DNA of 64,000 bases, taken from positions 372,001-436,000 of the forward strand of contig NZ_CP029844.1 of NCBI RefSeq assembly GCF_003268615.1. Direction: 5' to 3'. This stretch comes from Blattabacterium clevelandi. GTDB lineage: Bacteria; Bacteroidota; Bacteroidia; Flavobacteriales; Blattabacteriaceae. Under the pieces are notes generated by a model, which was not told the DNA's origin, ran no database searches, and saw only the letters and a program-made list of their open reading frames with translations. Each line of letters starts with the position of its first letter. Within the stretch, counting starts at the first letter, position 1. Made by a program: the position numbers and the translations under genes. Below are positions 27,841 through 35,441 of the stretch, piece by piece.

Positions 27841-27848
27841 CAAATGTA
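27841..27848 (-). promoter_or_regulatory. Candidate -7 element for the NlpC/P60 gene
   Basis: The minus strand reads TACATTTG, matching TAnnTTTG, about 46 bases before the ATG at 27795. I find no TTG at the ideal upstream distance. It lies just upstream of the tRNA-Glu promoter on the other strand, so the two promoters are nearly back to back. Confidence 0.35.
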
Positions 27849-27858
27849 AGTAAAATAC

Positions 27859-27888
27859 TTGTATTAAATTTAAAAAAAATTAAATTTG
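27859..27888 (+). promoter_or_regulatory. Promoter of tRNA-Glu (and probably rpsT), Bacteroidetes type
   Basis: TTG at 27859-27861, exactly 19 bases, then TAAATTTG at 27881-27888: a full match to the Bacteroidetes consensus TTG-N19-TAnnTTTG. The expected transcript start coincides with, or falls a base or two before, the first base of tRNA-Glu at 27895. The 5' leader of the tRNA precursor would then be almost absent. Confidence 0.7.
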
Positions 27889-27894
27889 TATTCT

Positions 27895-27966
27895 GGCCCA
27901 TTCGTCTATTGGTTAGGACGTCAGGTTTTCATCCTGGAAAGAGGGGTTCAATTCCCCTATGGGCTA
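27895..27966 (+). tRNA. tRNA-Glu (anticodon TTC)
   Basis: A 72-base cloverleaf: acceptor stem GGCCCAT with ATGGGCT (first pair G-T), D arm GTCT/GGAC, and anticodon stem CAGG/CCTG with loop TTTTCAT giving anticodon TTC. The T arm is AGGGG-TTCAATT-CCCCT and the discriminator base is A. CCA is not encoded. It lies 21 bases before rpsT on the same strand. Confidence 0.96.
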
Positions 27967-27987
27967 TCAAAATACTAGATCATTCTT

Positions 27988-28236
27988 ATGGCAAATCACT
28001 TATCGGCATTAAAGAGAATTAGACAAAATAATACTAGACGTTTGCGTAATAAATATGTATTTAAAAGTACCAGAACTACTATTAAACAATTAATAAAAGG
28101 GAAAAAAAAAAAGGAAGAATATTCTAAGGTTTTTTCTATGATAGATAAATTATCTAAAAAAAATATCATACATATGAATAAAGCAGCAAGGTTAAAAAAT
28201 AAATTAAGAAAAAAGTTATTGATCAATAAAAAATGA
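27988..28236 (+). CDS. rpsT: 30S ribosomal protein S20
   Basis: Small basic protein of the 30S subunit that binds 16S rRNA. It begins MANHLSALKRIRQNN, the family opening, and ends with HMNKAARLKNKLRKKL, the conserved C-terminal helix; 82 residues is normal. It follows tRNA-Glu by 21 bases and is probably read from the same promoter. Confidence 0.97.
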   Translation: MANHLSALKRIRQNNTRRLRNKYVFKSTRTTIKQLIKGKKKKEEYSKVFSMIDKLSKKNIIHMNKAARLKNKLRKKLLINKK

Positions 28237-28341
28237 TCCTAAGTAAATAACGAATAATGATGGTCATTTGTTTTTATAGGTTTTTATAACTATTATTTTT
28301 TTTTGGAAAAAGTATAATTTTTTTTCTTCAAAATCAATAAA

Positions 28342-29154
28342 ATGAGAATAAGTCCTTATTCTCCGATAGGAATATTTGATTCTGGTATCGGAGGAATTCT
28401 TATAGCTAAAGAAATTAAAACCTATATGCCTAATGAATGTATTATTTATTTTGGAGATACTAAAAATATGCCTTATGGAAATAAGTCAAAAGATTTTATT
28501 AGAAATAATTCTATAAAAATTGTTTCTTTCCTTTATAAAAAGAAATGTAAAGCCATAGTCATAGCTTGTAATTCTATAACTTCTAATGCTTTAGATTTAA
28601 TTAAAAAAAATTTTTATAAAAAAATATTAATATTCAATGTTATAGATCCCATAGTAAAAAATAAAATATTTCTTTCTTCTAAAAGAATAGGAATAATGGC
28701 AACTCCTGCTACCATACATTCCAATTTTTATCATAAAAAAATTAAAAAATGTTTTCCTCATTTAGATATTACCCAAATATCTACGCCTTTATTAGCTACA
28801 ATAATTGAAAATGGATTTGAAAAAATCAAGATTAATTCCATCATAAAATATTATTTGAATCATCTAAAATCAATAGATACGCTATTATTAGCTTGTACTC
28901 ATTACTTATTTTTAAAAAAAAAAATAGATAATTTTTATCATGGTAAAGTTCGTTTAATAGATATACAAAAAATTGTAGTTCAGGAAATAAAAAATAAATT
29001 ATTTGAAAATAATTTATTATGCATTCATCCCAAAAAATGGAATAATACAATTTTTTATACATCTAGTTCTATTTCTCCATTTTTTAAAGAACAAGTTCGA
29101 ATTCATTTTGGAGAAAAAATTTTATTTAAAAAACATATTCTTAATTTTTTCTAA
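28342..29154 (+). CDS. murI: Glutamate racemase
   Basis: Makes D-glutamate for MurD. The two catalytic cysteines are Cys76 (IACNSIT) and Cys185 (LLACTHYLF). FDSGIGG near residue 12 and YFGDTKNMPYGNKS near 36 are the substrate-binding signatures. Length 270 is normal. The last 14 bases overlap the 3' end of maeB on the other strand. Confidence 0.96.
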   Translation: MRISPYSPIGIFDSGIGGILIAKEIKTYMPNECIIYFGDTKNMPYGNKSKDFIRNNSIKIVSFLYKKKCKAIVIACNSITSNALDLIKKNFYKKILIFNVIDPIVKNKIFLSSKRIGIMATPATIHSNFYHKKIKKCFPHLDITQISTPLLATIIENGFEKIKINSIIKYYLNHLKSIDTLLLACTHYLFLKKKIDNFYHGKVRLIDIQKIVVQEIKNKLFENNLLCIHPKKWNNTIFYTSSSISPFFKEQVRIHFGEKILFKKHILNFF

Positions 29155-31420
29155 ATTGTGCATCTATTACGCATAAAGTTGCAAGATTTACAATTTCTTC
29201 TATACTTGATTGCATTTGCATGATATGTGCTGTTTTACGCATGCCTAATATTAAAGGTCCAATAATTGGCATATTTCCTAATCCTCTAATAAACTTATAA
29301 GTCATATTTCCGGATTCAAGATTTGGAAATATAAAAATATTTGCTTTTTTTTTCATAAGTTTGGAAAAAGGAAATTTACTAGCCAATAAAAATTCATTTA
29401 ATGCAAAATCAGGTTGTAATTCTCCATCTACTATTAAATCAGGATATTTTTTATGTAAAAAGGCTACTGCTTGAGATACTTTAGAAGAAGTTTTTGAATT
29501 TGATGAAAAATTTTGAAAGGATAACATTGCTATATGAGGTTCAATATCAAAACCTTTAACTACATAAGATGCCATAAGAGCAATTCTTACTAACTCTTCA
29601 CTAGTTGGATTTGAAATTACGGAAGTATCTGCTAGAAATAAAGGACCACGTTTAGTTAACAAAATAATCATTCCTGCTGTTTTATGAATAGAATCTGATC
29701 TTCCGATAACCTCTAATAAAGTTCGTAAACTTAATGAAAAATTTCTAGTATATCCTGTTATAACGGCATCCGCTTCTCCTTGGTCTACCATCATTGCTCC
29801 AAAATGATCATTTGTACGCATTAGTATTTTTGCTTCATATAAAGTTAATCCTTTTCTATTCCTTCTTTTCCAAAGTATTTGAGCATAATGTTCTACTTTT
29901 TTTATATTATCTTCTTTTTCAGGATCTATAATTTGTAATTTTACATTTAAATTATTTGTATCTATTAAACGTTTTATACGATTTTCATTTCCTAAAACAA
30001 TGGGAATAGAAATAATTCCATCTTCATTAAGAATTTGAACCGATTTAAGAATTTCATATTCTTCTCCATTACAAAAAACAACTTTTTTAGGATTTGTACG
30101 TGCTCTATTTTGAATCATTCTGATAATTTTGTTTTCATATCCCATTCTATCTAGCAGTTTTTCTTGATATTTTTTCCAATCTAAAATAGGATTTTTCGCT
30201 ACTCCAGAATCCATCGCTGCTTTAGCTACAGCAGGTGCTACACGAGTAATTAACCGATTATCAAAAGGTTTTGGAATAATGTATTCTTTTCCAAAAGAAA
30301 TATTTTTTTTATTATAAACAATATTAACTTGTTCTGGAACAGGTTCTTTTGCTAAAGAAGCAATAGCATGAATAGCTGCTAATTTCATTTCATCATTGAT
30401 AATACTTGCATGAACATCTAATGCCCCTCTAAAAATATAAGGAAATCCTAATACATTATTTACCTGATTAGGATAATCACTTCTACCTGTAGCTATAATA
30501 ACATCTGGTCTAACTTTTATGGCTAAGTTATAATCAATTTCAGGATCTGGATTTGCCATAGCAAATACAATTGGATCCTTCGCCATATTTTTTAACATAT
30601 CTGGAGTTAATATTCCACCTATGGATAAACCTATAAAAACATCCGAATTTTTAATTGCTTCTTCTAAATTTTTAGTAAATGAAGTATTTACTGCAAATTC
30701 TTTTTTTTCTTTATTTAAGTCTTTTCGGGAAATATGTAATAATCCTTTACTATCGAACATAAGGATATTTTTAGATTTTACCCCAAGATTTTTATAAATT
30801 CTTGCACAAGAAATAGCAGCAGCTCCTGCTCCATTAATTACCATTTTTATATTATGTATTTTTTTTCCAACATAAGTGATAGAATTAAGTAAAGCAGCTC
30901 CTGAAATAATAGCCGTTCCATGTTGATCATCATGCATTACTGGTATATTTAATTCAGATTTAAGTCTTCGTTCTATTTCAAATGCTTCTGGTGCTTTTAT
31001 ATCTTCTAAATTTATTCCTCCAAAAGTTGGAGAAATAGCTTTTACAACCTTTATAAATTTTTCTGGATCAGATTCATTAATTTCTATATCAAATACATCA
31101 ATACCAGAAAATATTTTAAATAAAATTGCTTTTCCTTCCATTACAGGTTTAGAAGCCAATGCACCAATATTTCCAAGACCTAAAACAGCAGTTCCATTAG
31201 TAATAACAGCGACTAGATTACCTTTAGATGTATATTTATATACTTCCTTAGAAAATCGTGCTATTTCTTTACAAGGCTCTGCTACTCCTGGAGAATATGC
31301 TAGAGATAAATATTTTGGACTATTGTATTTTTTTGTTGGAGATATTTGTATCTTTCCAGAAGGAAATTTACTATGATAATTTAAAGATTCTTCACGAAGA
31401 TTATTTATGTCTTTTCTCAT
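29141..31420 (-). CDS. maeB: NADP-dependent malic enzyme with C-terminal phosphotransacetylase-like domain
   Basis: Oxidative decarboxylation of malate to pyruvate. Residues 1 to about 425 form the malic enzyme part (SLAYSPGVAEPCKEIA, MVINGAGAAAISCARIYKNLG, VFAMANPDPEI, ATGRSDYPNQVNNVLGFP). The remainder resembles phosphate acetyltransferase (NGEEYEILKSVQILNE, NDHFGAMMVDQGEADAVITG); in MaeB proteins this domain is regulatory. Length 759 is typical of the fused form. It could feed pyruvate to the dehydrogenase whose E1 beta gene is at 57322-58302. Confidence 0.96.
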   Translation of the reverse strand: MRKDINNLREESLNYHSKFPSGKIQISPTKKYNSPKYLSLAYSPGVAEPCKEIARFSKEVYKYTSKGNLVAVITNGTAVLGLGNIGALASKPVMEGKAILFKIFSGIDVFDIEINESDPEKFIKVVKAISPTFGGINLEDIKAPEAFEIERRLKSELNIPVMHDDQHGTAIISGAALLNSITYVGKKIHNIKMVINGAGAAAISCARIYKNLGVKSKNILMFDSKGLLHISRKDLNKEKKEFAVNTSFTKNLEEAIKNSDVFIGLSIGGILTPDMLKNMAKDPIVFAMANPDPEIDYNLAIKVRPDVIIATGRSDYPNQVNNVLGFPYIFRGALDVHASIINDEMKLAAIHAIASLAKEPVPEQVNIVYNKKNISFGKEYIIPKPFDNRLITRVAPAVAKAAMDSGVAKNPILDWKKYQEKLLDRMGYENKIIRMIQNRARTNPKKVVFCNGEEYEILKSVQILNEDGIISIPIVLGNENRIKRLIDTNNLNVKLQIIDPEKEDNIKKVEHYAQILWKRRNRKGLTLYEAKILMRTNDHFGAMMVDQGEADAVITGYTRNFSLSLRTLLEVIGRSDSIHKTAGMIILLTKRGPLFLADTSVISNPTSEELVRIALMASYVVKGFDIEPHIAMLSFQNFSSNSKTSSKVSQAVAFLHKKYPDLIVDGELQPDFALNEFLLASKFPFSKLMKKKANIFIFPNLESGNMTYKFIRGLGNMPIIGPLILGMRKTAHIMQMQSSIEEIVNLATLCVIDAQFRKN

Positions 31421-31486
31421 TATACTAAATATTGATATGGTTTTGAAAACAGATAAAAAAATAAATTTTATAAAAAAATATTAGGA

Positions 31487-31933
31487 TCACCAAAATAAAT
31501 TTTTTTCAAAAAAATATTTTTTTTGATCAGATTTCCATCTAATTATAAGTTTATAACATCCTTTTTTCAAATTTTTTTTAGGAATAAATAATATTTTACT
31601 TGAAGATCTCAAAATTTTAAAAGACCGATTCACATCTAAATATTTAGATGAAAATCTTAATAAAGTAAAAAAACCATAAATATTATCTAAAACTTCTGGA
31701 AAGATAATTCTAATTCCAGAAGATAAGATGAATATTTTAATTTTATTAGGAAGTTTTAATACATTTTTTTTTTCATTGAGAATTTCTTGATATTTTATTT
31801 CTTCTTCATAATACCTATCGGATACAAGCTGACTACCTACATGAGGAAAGAAAAACGCAATATAAATGATAAAAATGATAAAAAAAGAAAAAGATAATAT
31901 AATACTTGTTTCCCAGCTAAATTTAATTCTCAT
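31487..31933 (-). CDS. ccoH: FixH/CcoH family cbb3 oxidase assembly protein
   Basis: Small membrane protein needed to assemble cbb3 oxidase. ATG at 31933 (MRIKFSWETSIIL) is preferred to the longer frame from 31981 because it puts one membrane segment at about residues 9-30 near the start, as in the family. The motif LVSDRYYEEEIKYQEIL after the membrane segment is typical of flavobacterial FixH, and the C-terminus is beta-rich. It is the last gene of the cco cluster, 48 bases after ccoP; the ccoG usually found between them is absent. Confidence 0.83.
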   Translation of the reverse strand: MRIKFSWETSIILSFSFFIIFIIYIAFFFPHVGSQLVSDRYYEEEIKYQEILNEKKNVLKLPNKIKIFILSSGIRIIFPEVLDNIYGFFTLLRFSSKYLDVNRSFKILRSSSKILFIPKKNLKKGCYKLIIRWKSDQKKYFFEKNLFW

Positions 31934-31981
31934 AATTAATGTATATGTGTACTCAAAAAATAAAAATAAAAATTGAATCAA

Positions 31982-32863
31982 TTAAATTTTATTCCAATCC
32001 ATATTTTTTTTTCCTTGAGGTGCTTTGTATTTTATAGGTTTTTTTGATTGTATGTTTATAAAATAAACATAACTAGATATTTTATGAATATCATTTCCTT
32101 TAATTTCCCCTGATTGACCAAAAGCACGCATAGTAGGATTATTTTTACTTCCATACCAAATAATAGAAAATATATTCTTAAATAAATCTTTTTCTATTAT
32201 ATTTATCCAGTAATCATCTGTTAAATTAGGGCCTATATTTCCACTACCATCAGATTGGTGACAAGTAGAACAATTTTCTTCAAAAAGAGCTTTTCCACTA
32301 TCAATAAATTTTGGATTAAAAAAAGCATTTTCTATAGTTACTTGTGGCTTTTTTTTCTCAAAAATATCTATTTCTCTTAACTGATTTTTATAAGCTATTT
32401 CATATTCTTTATAAGGATTAGAAAAATCCATGAATAAATAAGAAAAAAAATAAATTGCGGAAAAAAAAATTGTAGTATAAAAAAGATGAACCCACCACAT
32501 TGGTAATTTATTATCTAATTCTAGAATTCCATCAAATCCATGATCTATTTTTTTTACCCCTTGATTCATTTTTTTGGAATCATGAAATAAAAATTTATAG
32601 AATCTATAAAAATAATTTCCTTCATCTTCTTCAAAAATTTTACGTCTTTCTTCTTCTGTAAGAAATTTTAATTTTCTTCGATAAATTAAATTATTAATAG
32701 AATCTAAAATAAACAATAATATTGTTATAATAATAAAAAAGAATATAGTTATTGGATTAACTATGTACGAACGATGATCTATTCCGAAAAAAATATAGAG
32801 AATGAATATTATAACGGATAAAAAAAAAGGAATAATAATAAAAGAAGGAATTTTTGATCTCAT
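31982..32863 (-). CDS. ccoP: cbb3-type cytochrome oxidase subunit III (CcoP), single haem c
   Basis: Membrane-bound cytochrome c subunit that carries electrons to CcoNO. It has two N-terminal hydrophobic segments (about 7-27 and 37-57), a third at 123-143 preceded by HGFDGILELDNKLPMWW, then a periplasmic cytochrome domain. Only one CxxCH is present (Cys198-His202, CSTCH), where proteobacterial CcoP has two. IGPNLTDDYW follows, and NPTMRAFG supplies the probable methionine ligand. It lies 8 bases after ccoQ. Confidence 0.93.
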   Translation of the reverse strand: MRSKIPSFIIIPFFLSVIIFILYIFFGIDHRSYIVNPITIFFFIIITILLFILDSINNLIYRRKLKFLTEEERRKIFEEDEGNYFYRFYKFLFHDSKKMNQGVKKIDHGFDGILELDNKLPMWWVHLFYTTIFFSAIYFFSYLFMDFSNPYKEYEIAYKNQLREIDIFEKKKPQVTIENAFFNPKFIDSGKALFEENCSTCHQSDGSGNIGPNLTDDYWINIIEKDLFKNIFSIIWYGSKNNPTMRAFGQSGEIKGNDIHKISSYVYFINIQSKKPIKYKAPQGKKNMDWNKI

Positions 32864-32871
32864 AAATATTT

Positions 32872-33045
32872 TTATTTTTTTCCTTCTAAAGGAATTATAC
32901 TTACCTCTTTATAATATTTTGAAGATTTTACAAAAACCAAAAATAAAATAAATAAAAAAGCGATAAAAAATAAAATTAACATAATAGATTGAAATATTCC
33001 TATATATTTTTCTGTTATAAAATTTTGTTTAAAAAAATTTATCAT
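32872..33045 (-). CDS. ccoQ: cbb3 oxidase small subunit CcoQ/FixQ-like
   Basis: A 57-residue open frame between ccoNO and ccoP. It starts MINFFKQNFITEKYIG, has one membrane segment at about residues 17-39, and ends YYKEVSIIPLEGKK. The final YxEVSxIPL pattern resembles flavobacterial CcoQ proteins, which stabilise the oxidase. Spacing supports a real gene: 11 bases after the ccoNO stop and 8 bases before the ccoP start. Function is inferred from size, topology and position. Confidence 0.8.
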   Translation of the reverse strand: MINFFKQNFITEKYIGIFQSIMLILFFIAFLFILFLVFVKSSKYYKEVSIIPLEGKK

Positions 33046-33056
33046 CAATTTTTTTT

Positions 33057-35252
33057 TTAAGATTTAATATCCGTACCTAAACGTTGTAAATAAGAAATTA
33101 GAGCTATGATTTCTCTTTTTTCCAAAGGAATAAATTTTTCTTTTTCTATTTTCCTCTGTTGATCTATTTCTTTTTTTAAACTTGGATATTCCTGATAAAT
33201 ATCAGATACAATTTTTCTTGCTTGAGTATCCATATCCTGATATATATATTTCATATATTCCAAAGTATATGGAACCCCTAATTTGACCATAGCTTTTATT
33301 TTCTTTTCTGTATTAGATCTATCCAATTCATTATAAATAAGCCAAGGATATCTTGGCATAATAGATTTAGGAGAAGTAGAACGAGGATTATGCATATGAT
33401 TAAAATGCCATGAACTAGGATTTTTTCCACCTTCTCTAGCTAAATCAGGACCTGTCCTTTTAGACCCCCAAAGAAATGGATGATCATATATGAATTCTCC
33501 TGCTTTAGAATATTCTCCATAACGAACTACCTCATCTCTAAAAGGCCGAACTTGAGCACTATGACAGGAATTACATCCTTCTCTGACAAATAAATCCCTA
33601 CCTTCTAATTCAAGTGCCTTATAAGGTTTTACATTATCAATAGTGGGAATATTAGACTTTATCACTAAAGTAGGAATTATTTCTATTATCCCCCCAATAG
33701 CTACAGCTATAAAAGAAAGAATAGCAAATTGTATAGGCTTTTGTTCTAACCAATTATGAAATTTTTCCTTTTTTTCTATTTTATTTTCATTTTCATGCAA
33801 TGAAATTAATTGAAATTCTTCATTATTAATAAAATACCCTTTTTGTATGGTTTTAAAAATATTATAAATCATCATAATAAAACCTAAAAAATAAATGATT
33901 CCACCAATAAATCTTATTTTATAAAAAGGAATAATAGATATAACGGTATCCAAAAAATTTTTGTATACTAGAGTCCCATCAGGATTAAATTTTTTCCACA
34001 TTTCAGATTGTAATAAAGATCCGAAATAAAGTGGAAAAATATAAAATATTATCCCAAATATTCCAAACCAAAAGTGAATATTTGCTAATAATGTAGAATA
34101 TAATTTAGTATTCCATAATTTTTTTGTTAACCAATAGATTATTCCAAAAGCCATGAATCCATTCCAACCTAAAGTTCCTAAATGAACATGAGCAATTACC
34201 CAATCTGTAAAATGAGCAATTGAATTTAGTTTTTTAGTTGCTAACATAGGCCCTTCAAAAGTAGCCATTCCATAACAAACAATTCCTACTGTAAAAAATT
34301 TTAAAATAGGATCCTTTTTTACTTTATTCCAATCTCCTCTTAAGGTCAATAATCCATTTAACATACCACCCCAAGAAGGAGCAATTAGCATAATAGAAAA
34401 AATAGTACCTAAAATTTGAGCCCAATTAGGAAGAGATGTATACATAAGATGATGTGGACCAGCCCATATATAGATAAATATTAAAGACCAAAAATGAATA
34501 ATGGAAAGTTTATAGGAAAAAATGGGTTGATTAGATGCTTTTGGAACAAAATAATACATTAATCCAAGTATAGGAGTAGTTAAAATAAATGCTACAGCAT
34601 TATGTCCATACCACCATTGCATTAAAGCATCTTGAACTCCAGCATATATAGAATAACTTTTAAAAGTTAGAATATCAATAGGTAATTCAAGATTATTAAA
34701 AATGTGTAACATAGCTACGGCAACCCATGTTCCTAAAAAAAACCAAATACTGACATATAAATGTTTAATTTTTCTTTTTAAAATACTTCCTATCATATTG
34801 ATTCCATAAATCATCCAAATAAAAAAAATTCCTATATCTATAGGCCATTCATGTTCCGAATATTCCTTACTAGTATTTATTCCCAATAAAAAAGTTATCC
34901 AAGTAGAAAGAATAAAAATTTGCCATCCCCAAAAGTGAATCCAACTAAGATTATCACTAAATATTCTAGTTTTTAATAATCGTTGTAAAGAATAGTAAGA
35001 TCCTGTGAAAATAATATTTCCAACAAAAGCAAATACTACTGTACTAGTATGTAACATTCTCCAACGCCCAAATCCAAATATTCCTTGGGAATTTTTCAGT
35101 TTACTTCCTAATATAAAATCAGGTAATTCAGGATAAAATAATAAGAGAGAAATAACTAATCCGGCAAAAAATCCAATAATAGCCCAAAATATGGTAGCAT
35201 ATAGAAATGCTTTTACAATACGATTATTGTAGTAGTATGTTTCTATTTTCAT
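33057..35252 (-). CDS. ccoNO: cbb3-type cytochrome oxidase fused subunits I and II (CcoN-CcoO)
   Basis: Catalytic core of the high-affinity terminal oxidase in the inner membrane. Residues 1 to about 470 are CcoN, with some twelve membrane segments and haem/copper histidines in WWYGHNAVAFILTTP, GPHHLMYTSLPNW and HVHLGTLGWNGF. Residues from about 505 are CcoO, with one membrane anchor and the haem c site CNSCH at 560-564, followed by RTGPDLAREGGK. The fusion is the Bacteroidetes arrangement. Its ATG overlaps the ccoS stop (ATGA). Confidence 0.96.
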   Translation of the reverse strand: MKIETYYYNNRIVKAFLYATIFWAIIGFFAGLVISLLLFYPELPDFILGSKLKNSQGIFGFGRWRMLHTSTVVFAFVGNIIFTGSYYSLQRLLKTRIFSDNLSWIHFWGWQIFILSTWITFLLGINTSKEYSEHEWPIDIGIFFIWMIYGINMIGSILKRKIKHLYVSIWFFLGTWVAVAMLHIFNNLELPIDILTFKSYSIYAGVQDALMQWWYGHNAVAFILTTPILGLMYYFVPKASNQPIFSYKLSIIHFWSLIFIYIWAGPHHLMYTSLPNWAQILGTIFSIMLIAPSWGGMLNGLLTLRGDWNKVKKDPILKFFTVGIVCYGMATFEGPMLATKKLNSIAHFTDWVIAHVHLGTLGWNGFMAFGIIYWLTKKLWNTKLYSTLLANIHFWFGIFGIIFYIFPLYFGSLLQSEMWKKFNPDGTLVYKNFLDTVISIIPFYKIRFIGGIIYFLGFIMMIYNIFKTIQKGYFINNEEFQLISLHENENKIEKKEKFHNWLEQKPIQFAILSFIAVAIGGIIEIIPTLVIKSNIPTIDNVKPYKALELEGRDLFVREGCNSCHSAQVRPFRDEVVRYGEYSKAGEFIYDHPFLWGSKRTGPDLAREGGKNPSSWHFNHMHNPRSTSPKSIMPRYPWLIYNELDRSNTEKKIKAMVKLGVPYTLEYMKYIYQDMDTQARKIVSDIYQEYPSLKKEIDQQRKIEKEKFIPLEKREIIALISYLQRLGTDIKS

Positions 35253-35419
35253 AATAATATAGAATTATTATTTTTTTTTTTATGATCATCTATTAAAATT
35301 CTAATTTTATGAGATTCATAATTATCAAATTGACCATAATAAAGACTGATTAAAAAAATTATAAGAAAAATAGCTCCTAAAGAAATACTAGATAATATCA
35401 TTATAATTAATATATCCAT
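35249..35419 (-). CDS. ccoS: cbb3 oxidase maturation protein CcoS
   Basis: A 56-residue open frame between ccoI and ccoNO. It has one N-terminal membrane segment (residues 2-28) and then YYGQFDNYESHKIRILIDD, matching the CcoS pattern SGQFDD...RILFDD. CcoS is needed for cofactor insertion into cbb3 oxidase. It starts 22 bases after the ccoI stop and its TGA overlaps the ccoNO ATG, which argues for coupled translation. The C-terminal Lys/Asn tail is not conserved. Confidence 0.85.
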   Translation of the reverse strand: MDILIIMILSSISLGAIFLIIFLISLYYGQFDNYESHKIRILIDDHKKKNNNSILL

Positions 35420-35441
35420 AAAAAAATAATTTTTTATTTAT

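Noticed and set aside
32198-32202. CcoP with only one CxxCH as a damaged gene
   Set aside because: Frame, length and surrounding motifs are intact, and single-haem CcoP proteins fit what I know of Bacteroidetes; treated as the normal form. The coordinates given here are approximate.
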